A stretch of 64,000 bases of DNA, from the NCBI RefSeq assembly GCF_029335485.1, contig NZ_JARJLM010000464.1:1-64000 (forward strand). The letters run 5' to 3'. The notes under the pieces are model-generated. The model did no database searches, was not told the origin of the DNA, and saw only the letters and a list, made by a program, of their open reading frames with translations. How positions within the stretch are numbered: the first letter of the stretch is position 1; the number at the start of each line of letters is the position of its first letter. Positions 9,205 through 18,241 of the stretch are shown here, piece by piece. The position numbers and the translations under genes were made by a program. The DNA comes from Cupriavidus basilensis (lineage in GTDB: Bacteria > Pseudomonadota > Gammaproteobacteria > Burkholderiales > Burkholderiaceae).

Positions 9205-9416
9205 GGAATTCTAGGTCAGGCCTGCTCCGTTGTGAGCAGGGGCAAGATCGAAGTTGGGATGCTTCACGCAATCCCAACTTCCGGAAACCCAGATTGCAGA
9301 CAAGCCACAGGGTAAGCACAAAACGGATCCTGGCACATCGCCAGTTCGTAACATTGCCTAGGGGAGACCTCTCGGGAGAGAGGCCTTTCCAGGCCCGTAA
9401 CAATGAGGGGAATTAC
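9205..9416 (+). ncRNA. omega RNA (HEARO-type) upstream of iscB
   Basis: The roughly 210 bases between the BRO-N stop and the iscB start fold into several strong hairpins: CCTGCTC/GAGCAGG (about 9218-9238), an 11-bp stem GAAGTTGGGAT/ATCCCAACTTC (about 9250-9282), and a GGGGAGACCTCTCGGGAGAGAGG element (about 9360-9383). The conserved-looking boxes CGTAACATTGCC and GGCCCGTAACAATG flank the last hairpin and end at the nuclease start. This matches the HEARO RNA, now known as the guide-bearing omega RNA of IscB. The 5' guide part would lie just upstream, near 9195-9215, but its boundary cannot be set by eye. Confidence 0.75.
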
Positions 9417-9417
9417 C

Positions 9418-10212
9418 ATGGCAATCATCGTGTTGGACAGAAGCGGCCAAGCGTCGATGCCGTCCAGCGAGAAGCGAGCCCATCAACCATCCGAGCGAGG
9501 TCGCGCATGTGAGCACCGCCTGATACCGCTCGCCATCCGATTGGACGACCGCCACCAAGCGGATTGGATCATCCAGCCGAGGCGCGTCGAACTCGACCCA
9601 GACTGCAAAGTTACTGGCGTTGCTGTTGTGCGCGAAGTCGATGCCAATGCCGCTGTACTGAGGTGCCACGCAGTCGCGTTATTCCTGGCTCAGCTGATCC
9701 ACCGCGGCCTGCTGATCCGATTGAATCTCGGCGCGAGCAGGCACGATGCACCAACCGCGCCGCAGTCGCAAGCCCCGCTATTGCGCCGCTCAGTTCGACA
9801 ATCAGCGCTGGCCCGGAGGCTGGCTGGTGCCCCGACTGCAGCACCATATCGACACGGCAATGGCTTGGGTTCGCGCACCGAGTACAACTGGCGACGTCTT
9901 GATCTGCCCAAGACCCGCGCTATCGTTGCACGGTGCATGGGCGCTGTCGTAACGATCTGGCATAGGCAGGTACTGGCACAGCCCGTCAGATGCGCCGCAC
10001 GCGACTCGCCACCGTCGCGCGGCTACCTTGTACGCTGCAAGCAGACGAAGGGCTTCCAGATGGGCGACCTGGTTCACGCCAAGGTACTGATAGGAAAGGA
10101 AGCTGGCACCCAGTTCGGCCGAGTGGCGGTCCACGCTACCGACTCGTTCAACATTCAGACGTCAGCTGGCGCCACCCAGGGCGTGTCCCACCGCTATTGC
10201 AGGAGCCTGTAG
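9418..10212 (+). pseudogene. iscB: IscB-type RNA-guided nuclease, internally deleted
   Basis: The N-terminus IIVLDRSGQASMPSSEKRA is the PLMP domain of IscB, the Cas9 ancestor carried by IS200/IS605-type elements. VELDPDCKVTGVAVV is RuvC-I with its catalytic Asp. The arginine-rich bridge helix follows in a shifted frame (PRRSRKPRYCAAQFDNQ, then WLVPRLQHHIDTAMAWV). The sequence then jumps straight to the late RuvC-III region (TEYNWRRLDLPKT) and the C-terminal part KGFQMGDLVHAKVLIGKEAGTQ, ending GVSHRYC. RuvC-II and the whole HNH domain are missing, and the RuvC-III His/Asp positions read RAIVARC. About 265 codons remain against over 400 in the family. Catalytically dead. Confidence 0.85.
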
Positions 10213-10336
10213 CGCGGCGCCGGATACTGTTATTCACTCGTAGCGCACTCTACAAAGGAGAGCGGGCACAGGGGCGACGCTTCGCGTCGCGCGCTATCCC
10301 TCCCCGGCACGAAGGCCGTGGTTCCCGCGCAGACTA

Positions 10337-10972
10337 ATGACACAGGAAATATTGCCTAAGCTAGCGATTCCGAATCGTGAAGGTGGTGTGGCCAATCATC
10401 ACGTCGAGCCATTGCCGTTTGGTCAAGATGCCGTCAAAACCGTTCGCGGCTTTCGGGACGGGAATGAAAAGCTGTGGTACTGCGCGGCGGACGTCTGCGC
10501 ACTCCTCGGCGGCATTTCTGTGGCGCCGGCCGTGACAGAGCTTTGTGAGTCGCAGAGCGGACTAATGCTAAATGTGACCACGCAGGAGGAGACACTCTTT
10601 GCGATGCTCTATCTGAGGCAGGACAACCTCCGGTACTTGATCGTTCGGTGCAACACCCCCGAATCCACGTCCTACTTGGCGTGGGCGATGGACGATCTCG
10701 CGGAGTCCGTCAAGAAGGAAAATGAAATGGAAAGGGGGCAAAACCGTGACCAGCCGGAAGGTCAGATAGCGTTCAACTCTATGCTGACTGGACCACAGCT
10801 CCCGTCCGCTCTCGACGTGCTCGCCAAGATTCGAGAGATCAAGCGCAGCCAGCGTGACTTTTGGGCGTCCGATTCGAGGCAAGCCACCGAGCCAATGTCG
10901 GAGGCTCATGCTAAGCCAGAAAACAGGAGCCCAATTCCGAGCTGGAAGCGCTGGCTACACGAAAAGCCGTAA
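10337..10972 (+). CDS. Second BRO-N domain protein
   Basis: A 211-residue protein. Residues about 25-125 resemble a BRO-N domain (VKTVRGFRDGNEKLWYCAADVCALLG, then a VTELCESQSG segment and LYLRQDNLRYLIVRCN), with the WYCAADVCALLG motif clearest. The C-terminal part is charged and Lys/Glu-rich (VKKENEMERGQNRDQ) without recognised domains. It lies 125 bases after the iscB pseudogene and 21 bases before the integrase, in the same direction. It is only distantly similar to the BRO-N protein at 8450. A role as antirepressor or DNA-binding protein is inferred from the domain only. Confidence 0.7.
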   Translation: MTQEILPKLAIPNREGGVANHHVEPLPFGQDAVKTVRGFRDGNEKLWYCAADVCALLGGISVAPAVTELCESQSGLMLNVTTQEETLFAMLYLRQDNLRYLIVRCNTPESTSYLAWAMDDLAESVKKENEMERGQNRDQPEGQIAFNSMLTGPQLPSALDVLAKIREIKRSQRDFWASDSRQATEPMSEAHAKPENRSPIPSWKRWLHEKP

Positions 10973-10993
10973 CCTCAGAACCGAGTCGCTATC

Positions 10994-12169
10994 ATGATGA
11001 CTATCGATTACGCAGGCATTGCCGAACGCTCTGGCCTCCCCCCAGAGTTCATCGAGGCCTTTAAAGTGCTGGCAGCAAAGCATCTCCGGAAGATCCGGAG
11101 CCCGTCTCGGCTGAGTGACAAACCGGTTTCGTTTGAAACACAGTATCGACGCGTGGTGAACTTGTTAGCCGCATTCCGAGAGCTGCGGGAGGACGGCTAC
11201 AAGCTGACCAGCCCGTGGAATCTGAAGCAGAAGCACGTTACTCACCTAGTCAGGAAGTGGGTGCTCAAGCTGAACCAGGCGCCTGGAACCGTGGAGAACA
11301 AGCTGACCTATCTGCGCACCATTGCAGCCTGGATGGGTAAGCCCAATCTGGTCGGGAAGCTCGACGACTACGTCGAGCGGCCGGAAGAGTATCGCCGGAC
11401 CTATTCCACCGAAGTGGAGAAGACTTGGGAAGCCCAAGGCGTGGAAATCGCCGCGCTGCTGGCGGAGATAGAGCGCACAGACCGCTTTGTTGCGATCCAG
11501 CTAAAACTGCAGGCGGCGTTCGGCTTGCGCGCAAAGGAATCGTTCCTCCTACGGCCACACCGAGTGACCGTTGACGGTGCTCTGCTGGTAGACGCCGGTA
11601 CCAAGGGCGGCCTCAAACGCGACGTCCAGATCGAGTTTGAGGCGCAGTACGTGCTACTAGCATCGGCATGCCGGCTGGCCAATAGCAAGAGCCGAACCAC
11701 CATTCCGCTCGGCTACACTCTGGACCGGTGGAGGAATCACTTCTACCACGTGCTACGGACGCATGGCGTGACCAAGGGCGCTTTGCGTGTGACGGCGCAT
11801 GGGCTGCGGCACCAGTACCTGAACGGCCTCTACCACCGAATCACCGGCGAACGCTCGGCCATTCAGGGCGGAGCGAAGCCGGCCGACGCACTTCATGAGC
11901 TGGGCATGAAACGGATCGTGGAGGCGGCGGGTCATTCCCGGGCGACCAAGAGCGAGGCTTATCTCGGCCGGCACGGGGCGGTGAAGCGAAAGCGGCCGAC
12001 GATCGAGGAGGTCCGGGCGGCGCTGGAAAAATCCGGACAGGAGAAGAAGGCGGCTGCCGCCGCTCTGGGAATCTCGCGACAGGCGCTGTATCGCATACTA
12101 GATGGCGCGCGCTCCCAGGCGGCCGTCGCGCACCGGACGAACGGTGTGGAGGAGGAAGCGGACGAATAG
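10994..12169 (+). CDS. int: Tyrosine recombinase (phage/island integrase)
   Basis: A 391-residue integrase with an N-terminal SAM-like core-binding region (about 20-130), then a catalytic domain with Arg179 (GLRAKES), His269 and Arg272 (TAHGLRHQY), His314 (EAAGHSR) and the nucleophile Tyr323 (SEAYLGRH). This matches the Integrase_1/Phage_int_SAM family of Burkholderiales islands. Residues about 338-370 add a Fis-like helix-turn-helix (KKAAAAALGISRQALYRIL), an uncommon C-terminal extension for an integrase. All catalytic residues are present, so it may be active on this island. ATG at 10997 is an alternative start. No att site could be identified. Confidence 0.9.
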   Translation: MMTIDYAGIAERSGLPPEFIEAFKVLAAKHLRKIRSPSRLSDKPVSFETQYRRVVNLLAAFRELREDGYKLTSPWNLKQKHVTHLVRKWVLKLNQAPGTVENKLTYLRTIAAWMGKPNLVGKLDDYVERPEEYRRTYSTEVEKTWEAQGVEIAALLAEIERTDRFVAIQLKLQAAFGLRAKESFLLRPHRVTVDGALLVDAGTKGGLKRDVQIEFEAQYVLLASACRLANSKSRTTIPLGYTLDRWRNHFYHVLRTHGVTKGALRVTAHGLRHQYLNGLYHRITGERSAIQGGAKPADALHELGMKRIVEAAGHSRATKSEAYLGRHGAVKRKRPTIEEVRAALEKSGQEKKAAAAALGISRQALYRILDGARSQAAVAHRTNGVEEEADE

Positions 12170-12186
12170 AGCCATGCATCGCGGAA

Positions 12187-12208
12187 GCGGCGCCCCCGAA
12201 GGCGCCGC
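12187..12208 (+). terminator. GC-rich hairpin after the integrase
   Basis: A perfect 8-bp stem GCGGCGCC / GGCGCCGC with loop CCCGAA starts 18 bases after the integrase stop. There is no U-run behind it, so it may be a stability or Rho-assisted element and not a classical intrinsic terminator. Confidence 0.5.
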
Positions 12209-12338
12209 CCAATATTGCCTCTGGCCAGGCCGACGATTCCTTCTTCCGTTGGCCAGACCGGAACACAGACGGAATCCGCCGCGATATCAATGTAGACCGT
12301 CGATAGGGACTCGACCTGTCTTGATCGGATGCGTGGCA

Positions 12339-12379
12339 GCCCCTCCCCTTCAGGCCCCTGAAGGACGGGGCTTCACCGC
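12339..12379. repeat. Hairpin resembling an IS200/IS605 end
   Basis: The segment contains CCTTCAG GCCC CTGAAGG, a perfect 7-bp inverted repeat, within CCCC...GGACGGGGCTTC. A GAAGCCCCGTCC...-type GC-rich imperfect palindrome is common at the 3' side of TnpB-type (IS200/IS605) elements. No tnpA or tnpB remains beside it, so this is only a possible scar. Confidence 0.3.
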
Positions 12380-12619
12380 ACGCAGGAGAATTTTCTGGGG
12401 ACGGGCGCGAACGGTTGATATCGGAACGTACCTGTGCCTGAGACAGACGCTATAAACACGACAATATGGCAATAAGCCCATCATGCCTACAACGCCAGCT
12501 CGATGGAATGGCGTCCAGGCCACGTCGCCGGGATGGCCGTGCGAATGTCTGATAGATTCTCGTGGCTCCATGCGACATCGCACCGTGGGACGATCCAGAC
12601 CCCTCACCCGCTTCTACGG

Positions 12620-12770
12620 CAGCCGCAGCCATGTACACGCTTATCGGCTCGGCAACATTGAACGGCCTCCTACCTGCGCCATGTGCAGGCGCACGTCGCT
12701 GACTCATCCCGTCAATCGGATCGAAGAATTGCTTCCCTGAGCGGTTACCGTCGGGATGTAGAACCCGAGC
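12620..12770 (+). pseudogene. IS66 TnpC transposase, extreme C-terminal remnant
   Basis: Plus-strand frames give MYTLIGSATLNGLLP (an IS66 TnpC signature, normally YSLIGTAKLNGL), then after a frameshift HVQAHVAD and HPVNRIEELLP, the usual IS66 ending with the HPVNRIDELLPW motif. The upstream catalytic region is absent. A small fossil. Confidence 0.6.
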
Positions 12771-12898
12771 ACGGATCCCGCTCTACTGCGGCTTCGCCCC
12801 TAGAAGGTCGATGGAACGCCCATCCGGAATATCCGAAGCCCTGCCGGATGGATGTGATGGTCGTTGATGCCCATCGGAGTCATCTCGTTATACAGAAC

Positions 12899-14260
12899 TC
12901 ATGAGTCCCCCCGCAGCGCCTGAATCATGAAGGCCGCATCCATTGTTCGCTGCATGCCGATCCAGATCGTTTTGGCGCCGGGTTCGCCATCACTCTTGCG
13001 CCCAAGGAATCCGCCCAGAGAGGCCACCAGACGAATCATCTAATTGAGCGTAACTGGTGTCTTTGGACGAGCCTTTTTCGCGAGCACGTATGCACCTCGT
13101 ACCTCGTCAGCGTCGGAGAACAGCGACGCGTCCAACTCAGGGCAGGTTCTGCCCAGTCGCATCAGCCGGGCAATGCGCTATGCCACCACCATGTACAACA
13201 CCAGGGCTCGCTCCACACGTTCCATCTGTGATAGCTGCAGCGCCTCGACCTTGCATCCGGTCTTCAGGACGTGGAAGAACATCTCGATCTCCCAGCGGGC
13301 TCGATACCAATCGACTAATTCTACAATGGCATCCGTGTCCTGCGCCTCGCGATTGGTCAGCAGCCGCCACACCACAGGTGTGATGCCCGCCGGTGCACCG
13401 ATCTCTTGGGCCACCACGCACGTAACCGAGCCCGCTTGACCCGGCAGCTTCACACGTTGTGCGCGTAATTCCTGCTTGACCTCCCGCGCCTTCTGGCCTG
13501 CGCGCCCCGGCAGGATAAAGGCGATCTCCCCAAGCGCCTGGCTGGCGTCGACCTTGTCCCACAGCTTGCCTGCCTCGGCAAGGTTGCGGTTGTATTGGGA
13601 ACGGATCAGCCAGTCAGCGGGCTGACCGAGTTCATTGGCACGAGCCATCAGCGCCGCGATGTCGCCTTCTCGATCCGTCACATAGACCAGGCGGGTCTGG
13701 GGTAGCAACGCCGCTTGCTCCGCAACCCGTTCGTACCCTTCGATCCACCGGATGCTTTCCTTGATGCCGCCACGCTGTCCGTTACCGTCCCGAGGCTCCC
13801 GGGCCCACATCCATGCATCCATCACGCCCAGCGGTTCCCAATCCGGCGTCACAGCGTACGTCGGATGCAAATACATTCCCCTCTGGGCCGCAAAGCTCAA
13901 CGGCCCCAGTCCGTCCATCTCCTGGCCGTTGAAGTTCAACTCGGTCGTGTCAGCGATGCACAGCACCACCGGGAATTGGCCAGCTCTGGCTGCTGTACGT
14001 TCCCAATGGGGCTGCATCACATTCGTCCATTCGATCTCCTCGTTGCCGAGAAATCGATACGCCGCCATGGTCTCCGACCATCCATCGCAGGCGCCCGGAA
14101 TGCTCACCGTCGGCTTGGCTGCAAACCGCTTGAGCAATTCCTTCGCCCGCCGGTCCCGCCTGGGATCGCCTAGATTCAGCCACTCAAATTCTTCGTCCAC
14201 CCACGCCCCCGACTCGTTGTCCATTCGCACTAAAAAAGTCGAGAGTAAACGCGAGTCCAT
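12899..14260 (-). pseudogene. IS4-family transposase with two in-frame stops
   Basis: The frame is open for 360 codons and shows an IS4/IS50-like transposase: EEFEWLNLGDPRRDRRAKELL, PACDGWSE-like CDGWSETMAAYRFLGN, IADTTELNF (first Asp), YVTDREGDI (second Asp) and VDWYRARWEIEMFFHVLKTGC (YREK region with Glu). At 13175-13177 a TAG replaces the Trp of the conserved VVAWRI. The same frame then continues with recognisable sequence (RIARLMRLGRTCPELDA, RLVASLGGFLGRK, IWIGMQRTMD) to a TGA at 12899, with a second TAG at 13040-13042 where Gln is expected. No frameshift, only two nonsense changes. The likely start is ATG 14224; the next IS lies just upstream. Confidence 0.85.
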
Positions 14261-14261
14261 G

Positions 14262-15766
14262 CCTTGTGATTACCCACATCTTAGCGAGAAATTCTGTTAA
14301 CCTGCCGCCGTTTAGAAAAACCACATGACGAATGGCGGGAAAAAACAGTCAGAAGATGAGTCATGGCTGGATCAGGAAATTGCGGGAAGCGAGTTCCGGG
14401 ACGTCAGGTTTCGCAAGCGGTTTGGACTGCTGCTTGAGCGATTTTGGAAGGGTATGGGGCAGACCATTCCGCTTGCCTGCCAGGACTGGGCCAATACCAA
14501 GGCAGCCTATCGGTTCATGGACAATGAACGCGTCAGTGAGCAGCACATTCTGAGTGGGCATTTCGAGGCAACTGCGCAGCGTTTTTCCACGACCGATGGC
14601 CCGATTCTTGTACTGCAGGACACCACTACGTTTTCGTACGAAAGGGAGCATCCCGAGCTTATCGGTTATGCGAGCAACACATTGACCGCAGCCGAGCGAT
14701 ACGGTCGCGACAAGGCAAGCTCGCAATGCGGCATCCTGATGCATTCAAGCCTCGCGGTGACGCCGCAAGGACTGCCGCTCGGGCTGACAGCCATCAAGTT
14801 CTGGAGCCGCAAGGAGTTCAAAGACACGGCGGCGTTGCGGAGCAAAGTCAATTTCACACGCATACCGATCGAGAAAAAAGAAAGCTTTCGCTGGATTGAG
14901 AATCTGCGGCAGTCAACGTCTCGACTAGGCGATCCGGATCTCTGTGTGCATATTGGTGACCGGGAGAGTGACATCTTTGAACTGCTCTGCGCTGCATGTG
15001 AGCTTGGAACACATTTTCTGGTACGTACCTGCACTAACAGGTTAGCCGGGGACGGCGAGCTTACCGTTGCAGATGAAATGTCGGAAGCGCGAGTGAAGGG
15101 ATTGCGTCGGATCGAATTTTGCGACTCGAAAGGGCGGCCCCAGCAGGCGCTTCTGGAAATCCGGTACCGGCGCATTACGATCTTACCGCCCGTCAGCAAA
15201 CAGCGGCACTACCCGGCGCTCAGGCTGACCGTCATTCATGCGACGGAGCGCAGCGAGCCAGCGGGCCGGCCGCGTATCGAATGGACGCCTGTAACTGATC
15301 TGTCGGTGAACTCACGTGTCGACGCAATCGAAAAGATCGACTGGTACGCAATGCGCCGGAAAATAGAGACGTTTCACAAGAACCTGAAGTCCGGCTGCAA
15401 GGCTGAAGAGTCGCAGTTGCGTACAGCCTGCCGGTTGACCAACCTGATCGCTATCTTCTGTATCCTTGCCTGGCGAGTATTCTGGCTGACTGAGATCAAT
15501 CGATCTGCACCAGAGGCCCCACCGGGGGTGGCGCTTACCGAAACCGAGGTTGCGCTTCTTGATCAGCTCGTCAAGGATACGGCACGCACCGCGCAGGCGC
15601 CTGCCCTGTCACGCAGCCTCATCAAGCTCGCACAACTGGGCGGCTATCTCGCACGCGCCAATGATCCACCACCGGGCAATAAGGTCATCTGGTGCGGCAT
15701 GCATCGCCTTATCGACATTGAACTGGGATACTGTCTGGGGCGTGAAAAATGTGGGTAATCGCAAGG
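14262..15766 (+). mobile_element. Complete IS4-family element
   Basis: The terminal inverted repeats are CCTTGTGATTACCCACAT (14262-14279) and its complement at 15749-15766, differing at one base. They are flanked by AGTCCATG (14254-14261) and AGTCCACG (15767-15774), a probable 8-bp target duplication with one mismatch. The element landed directly upstream of the neighbouring IS4 pseudogene. With one intact transposase and both ends, it is the only IS in the window that looks complete. Confidence 0.85.
14325..15758 (+). CDS. IS4-family transposase, intact
   Basis: A 477-residue transposase. The N-terminal DNA-binding region (DESWLDQEIAGSEFRDVRFRKR) is followed by a Tnp_DNA_bind/DDE_Tnp_1-like catalytic domain: LVLQDTTTFSYE (first Asp, about 108), VHIGDRESDIFELL (second Asp, about 222) and IDWYAMRRKIETFHKNLKSG (YREK-like motif with Glu, about 360). 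The C-terminal KVIWCGMHRLIDIE is the family's usual ending. Full length, no disruption. It is only distantly related to the adjacent IS4 pseudogene. The frame nearly fills the element and stops inside the right repeat region. Confidence 0.9.
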   Translation: MTNGGKKQSEDESWLDQEIAGSEFRDVRFRKRFGLLLERFWKGMGQTIPLACQDWANTKAAYRFMDNERVSEQHILSGHFEATAQRFSTTDGPILVLQDTTTFSYEREHPELIGYASNTLTAAERYGRDKASSQCGILMHSSLAVTPQGLPLGLTAIKFWSRKEFKDTAALRSKVNFTRIPIEKKESFRWIENLRQSTSRLGDPDLCVHIGDRESDIFELLCAACELGTHFLVRTCTNRLAGDGELTVADEMSEARVKGLRRIEFCDSKGRPQQALLEIRYRRITILPPVSKQRHYPALRLTVIHATERSEPAGRPRIEWTPVTDLSVNSRVDAIEKIDWYAMRRKIETFHKNLKSGCKAEESQLRTACRLTNLIAIFCILAWRVFWLTEINRSAPEAPPGVALTETEVALLDQLVKDTARTAQAPALSRSLIKLAQLGGYLARANDPPPGNKVIWCGMHRLIDIELGYCLGREKCG

Positions 15767-15769
15767 AGT

Positions 15770-16358
15770 CCACGCATGTTTACAACCCCCTGCGTCCGAA
15801 TTCCATCAGTTTCCGGCCGCATGTAGTCCAGATGCAGCCATCACTTCTGTATAGCGAGATGCATCGGAGTGCCATCGGCACCCCGAAGCGTTGCTCGATG
15901 AGTAGACGCACTCGTTTGAGCGTTCATAGTTCGGTGCCAAAGCTATGCTCGGTGGGTCGCTGCAGCAAGGCACGACACAACTGCTCGAACTGGGCATCGT
16001 CGAGCAACAACGGCCGTCCACGGGCCATGGCGCGCAGCGCGTCGGTGCCGCCTTCGTCCAGTCGCGCCGTCCACGTGTACACAGTCTACCGTGCCACGCC
16101 CACCGCAGCCGCAATCTCCGCGACCGGCTTGTTCGCTAATAGCATCCGTCCAGCGCGGACCCGATCGCGGAAGCGCGCGGGAGAACGCGGCATCGGCTTC
16201 GAGGGTGAGGCCTGCAAGAGAACGGCCGGGAGGCGCAAAATAGGCCACCAGTTCAGCAGCGCCGGTGTACCGGCTCGGGCGACTGGGTTCTTTCGCCGGA
16301 CAACACCAGTTCCGAGCCCATACCGAGGCGCCACAATGAGGCGCACAGTCGGAATCAC
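15770..16358 (-). pseudogene. IS630-type transposase, N-terminal remnant
   Basis: The minus frame gives RVRAGRMLLANKPVAEIAAAVGVAR, a helix-turn-helix, then a TAG (16086-16088), then in the same frame TVYTWTARLDEGGTDALR, FEQLCRALLQRPTEHSFGTEL, a TGA, and TLKRVRLLIEQRFGV. This is the N-terminal DNA-binding half of an IS630-like transposase with two nonsense mutations. The catalytic half does not follow on this strand. Confidence 0.65.
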
Positions 16359-16362
16359 GGTA

Positions 16363-16806
16363 CATTCGTCACGGCATCCAGGCGCTGATCGCCGCGCGGC
16401 ATGTGCATACCGGACAGGTGCTGGCAGACTGCCGCGAGCGGCGCACCCACGACGATCTGGTGGCCTTCATCGAGCGCGTGGCAATCGCGTACCCCGGCAA
16501 GCAGGTGCACACTTTCTGGAACAACCTGAACACGCACCGCGCCCTAGCCGTCTGGCAGTCGTTCAACGCGCGGCACGATGAGCGGCTTCTCTTCCACTTC
16601 ACGCCGCTGCACACGAGTTGGGGCAATCAGATCGAACTCTGGTTTGCTCCCGAGGGGTGTTACGCCATGCGAGCCACACCAGCACCGCGCACCTGCGCGA
16701 GCGCACCGAGCAGTTTATCCGCGCGCGCAAATCAGGCGGCACGCCCGTTCAAGTGGAGTCTCCGGGACTATCCGTTGCAAACCGGCTCATCGCAATCGAG
16801 GATTGA
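16363..16806 (+). pseudogene. IS630-type transposase, catalytic remnant
   Basis: On the plus strand VLADCRERRTHDDLVAFIERVA, QVHTFWNNLNTH (a degraded second catalytic motif, Asp changed to Asn) and LLFHFTPLHTSWGNQIELWF (third motif) identify the C-terminal DDE half of an IS630-family transposase. After a frameshift near 16650 it continues as HLRERTEQFIRAR and PFKWSFRDY. It faces the opposite way to the N-terminal remnant beside it, so an inversion or two separate elements are involved. Confidence 0.65.
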
Positions 16807-16854
16807 CATGCCAGCTTTACCCACCAAATATGACCCTGCCGAAGAGCAGCGGCA

Positions 16855-16963
16855 ACTGCGCACAGCCTGCTCGGCCACGAGCAGATCGTCACGCAAGCTT
16901 ACGGGCGTCACCTAATGATCAAACCTCTGGACGAGGAGGAACCGATCGTGGTGGCTGGCTGAC
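16855..16963 (+). pseudogene. Possible tyrosine-recombinase C-terminal scrap
   Basis: One plus frame reads LLGHEQIVTQAYGRHLMIKPLDEEEP, then a stop at about 16963. GH...AY resembles the last catalytic His and Tyr of tyrosine recombinases. Only about 35 codons remain and the match is short. Confidence 0.3.
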
Positions 16964-17941
16964 CGAACTCGGCCGCCATCGTTATGGCGCCGTTTTTTGC
17001 CCCCAAAGCGGACGTTGGAACCTCTGCCAAGCGCCGGTCCATCGCCAAGATGGCCCAGGTGATCGTCACGCTCCTGCAACCGAATTAACAGCCCGATGAT
17101 TATTAAATCTATTTACGGGATGCTGTACTAGTCGCAGTCCGACCAGTTGCGCGACGCCGGTCGAAGGTTCAGGGAGTGGATGGCCATCCAGGCGAACAGG
17201 CCGACGATCAAAGTGCCCATACACACTCCAATCACGGCGTTTGTGAGGTCCTGCGACATAGTCAGAGCCGATCCTAAGGGATATGGGATGCGAGAGCGTC
17301 AGTTTAACGCCCGGCCGCGGACGAGGTCTAGCCTGGAGGATTGGTTTGGGCGCAATAGGTAACGGTGAATTCAGGCAACCTGACGGCCCGAGCAAGGTCT
17401 GTGTGGTGCGGTCAGCGGTCCGTCAGCGCGGAATGTCACTCACCGGGCTGGCCAGACGGGTGGCTGGGCACAGCGAGCGTCGCGTCGACCTGAGCAAGGT
17501 GCCCAAAGCCGGAGCCAAGTCGCGCATTGAGTTCAAGATGCGCTAAGCGCTGGCAAACCGTGCCGGCGTGGATCTCACCCGATCTGCCAAAGTCTCGTTG
17601 GCGCGAGCCTGATTTCTGAGTCACCTGCCTTGTCCTGCTTCGCGGTCGACTGCTCATCGCCTCGTGTGCGGCGACAATCAGTTTTGTCCGACTGTCAACA
17701 TGTATATCGGTAAGCCGAACATCCCGCCTGATGCTATCCACGCAGGGTTGTACGGCGTCGATATTACATGGCCGTTGAGGCACATTCTGAGAATCGCTTG
17801 AGCGGATTCTCGCTCCTGGCAAATTGCCGCACCACTCGCTCTACAGACTAACTGGACATGTCTCTCCCTTAAAACATTCGCTACGCCACTCACGCACCTT
17901 GCCCTACATTTCTGTCCAAGTTTATCCCAGACGAGTCCGGG
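16964..17941. other. Stretch of about 1 kb without a recognisable gene
   Basis: Frames are open on both strands (for example 17283-17546 plus and 17436-17822 minus) but none resembles a known family or has a convincing ribosome binding site. The segment lies between IS debris and the prophage control region. It probably contains decayed genes. Confidence 0.4.
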
Positions 17942-18160
17942 TCAGGGCTTGGCGGACTGGTGGGTGGCCTGGCGCCCCACTAGGAAAAGCTCTGGGCGCT
18001 CAAGCTTCACCGCAGCAGGAATACCCCGCACCTTCCAGTTGTGGACGCGCTGGACGCCCCCCGGACTCGCATAGCCCAGTAGCTTTGCGACCTTAGCTGC
18101 GCCCCCAAGACTGTCAATCAGGGCTCGATCGGCTTCGAGACGAGAAGTAGTCGGTTCCAT
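17942..18160 (-). CDS. Cro/YdaS-like phage repressor
   Basis: A 72-residue protein starting at ATG 18160 (MEPTTSRLEADRALIDSLGG). Residues about 10-50, ALIDSLGGAAKVAKLLGY, then GGVQRVHNWKVRGIPAAVKL, form a short helix-turn-helix of the Cro/YdaS type, in which the recognition helix is followed by WKVRGIP. It is transcribed away from the CI-like gene at 18242, with three operator-like palindromes between them, the standard layout of a lambdoid immunity region. Longer upstream starts would run through the operators and are unlikely. Likely role: repressing the opposing promoter. Confidence 0.7.
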   Translation of the reverse strand: MEPTTSRLEADRALIDSLGGAAKVAKLLGYASPGGVQRVHNWKVRGIPAAVKLERPELFLVGRQATHQSAKP

Positions 18161-18168
18161 GCTGCAAT

Positions 18169-18221
18169 TAAACACTATGTTTACTCTAAAAGCAACACCA
18201 TGTTTATCAACAAAACGTTTA
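18169..18221. promoter_or_regulatory. Three phage operators in the repressor intergenic region
   Basis: O1 18169-18183 is TAAACA-CTA-TGTTTA, a perfect 6-3-6 palindrome. O2 18192-18206 is GCAACA-CCA-TGTTTA. O3 18207-18221 is TCAACA-AAA-CGTTTA. Centres are spaced 23 and 15 bp. The same motif occurs twice more at 19514-19552. These are the likely binding sites of the Cro-like and CI-like proteins on either side. Confidence 0.7.
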
Positions 18222-18241
18222 CATGTGCGACGATTCAGCCC

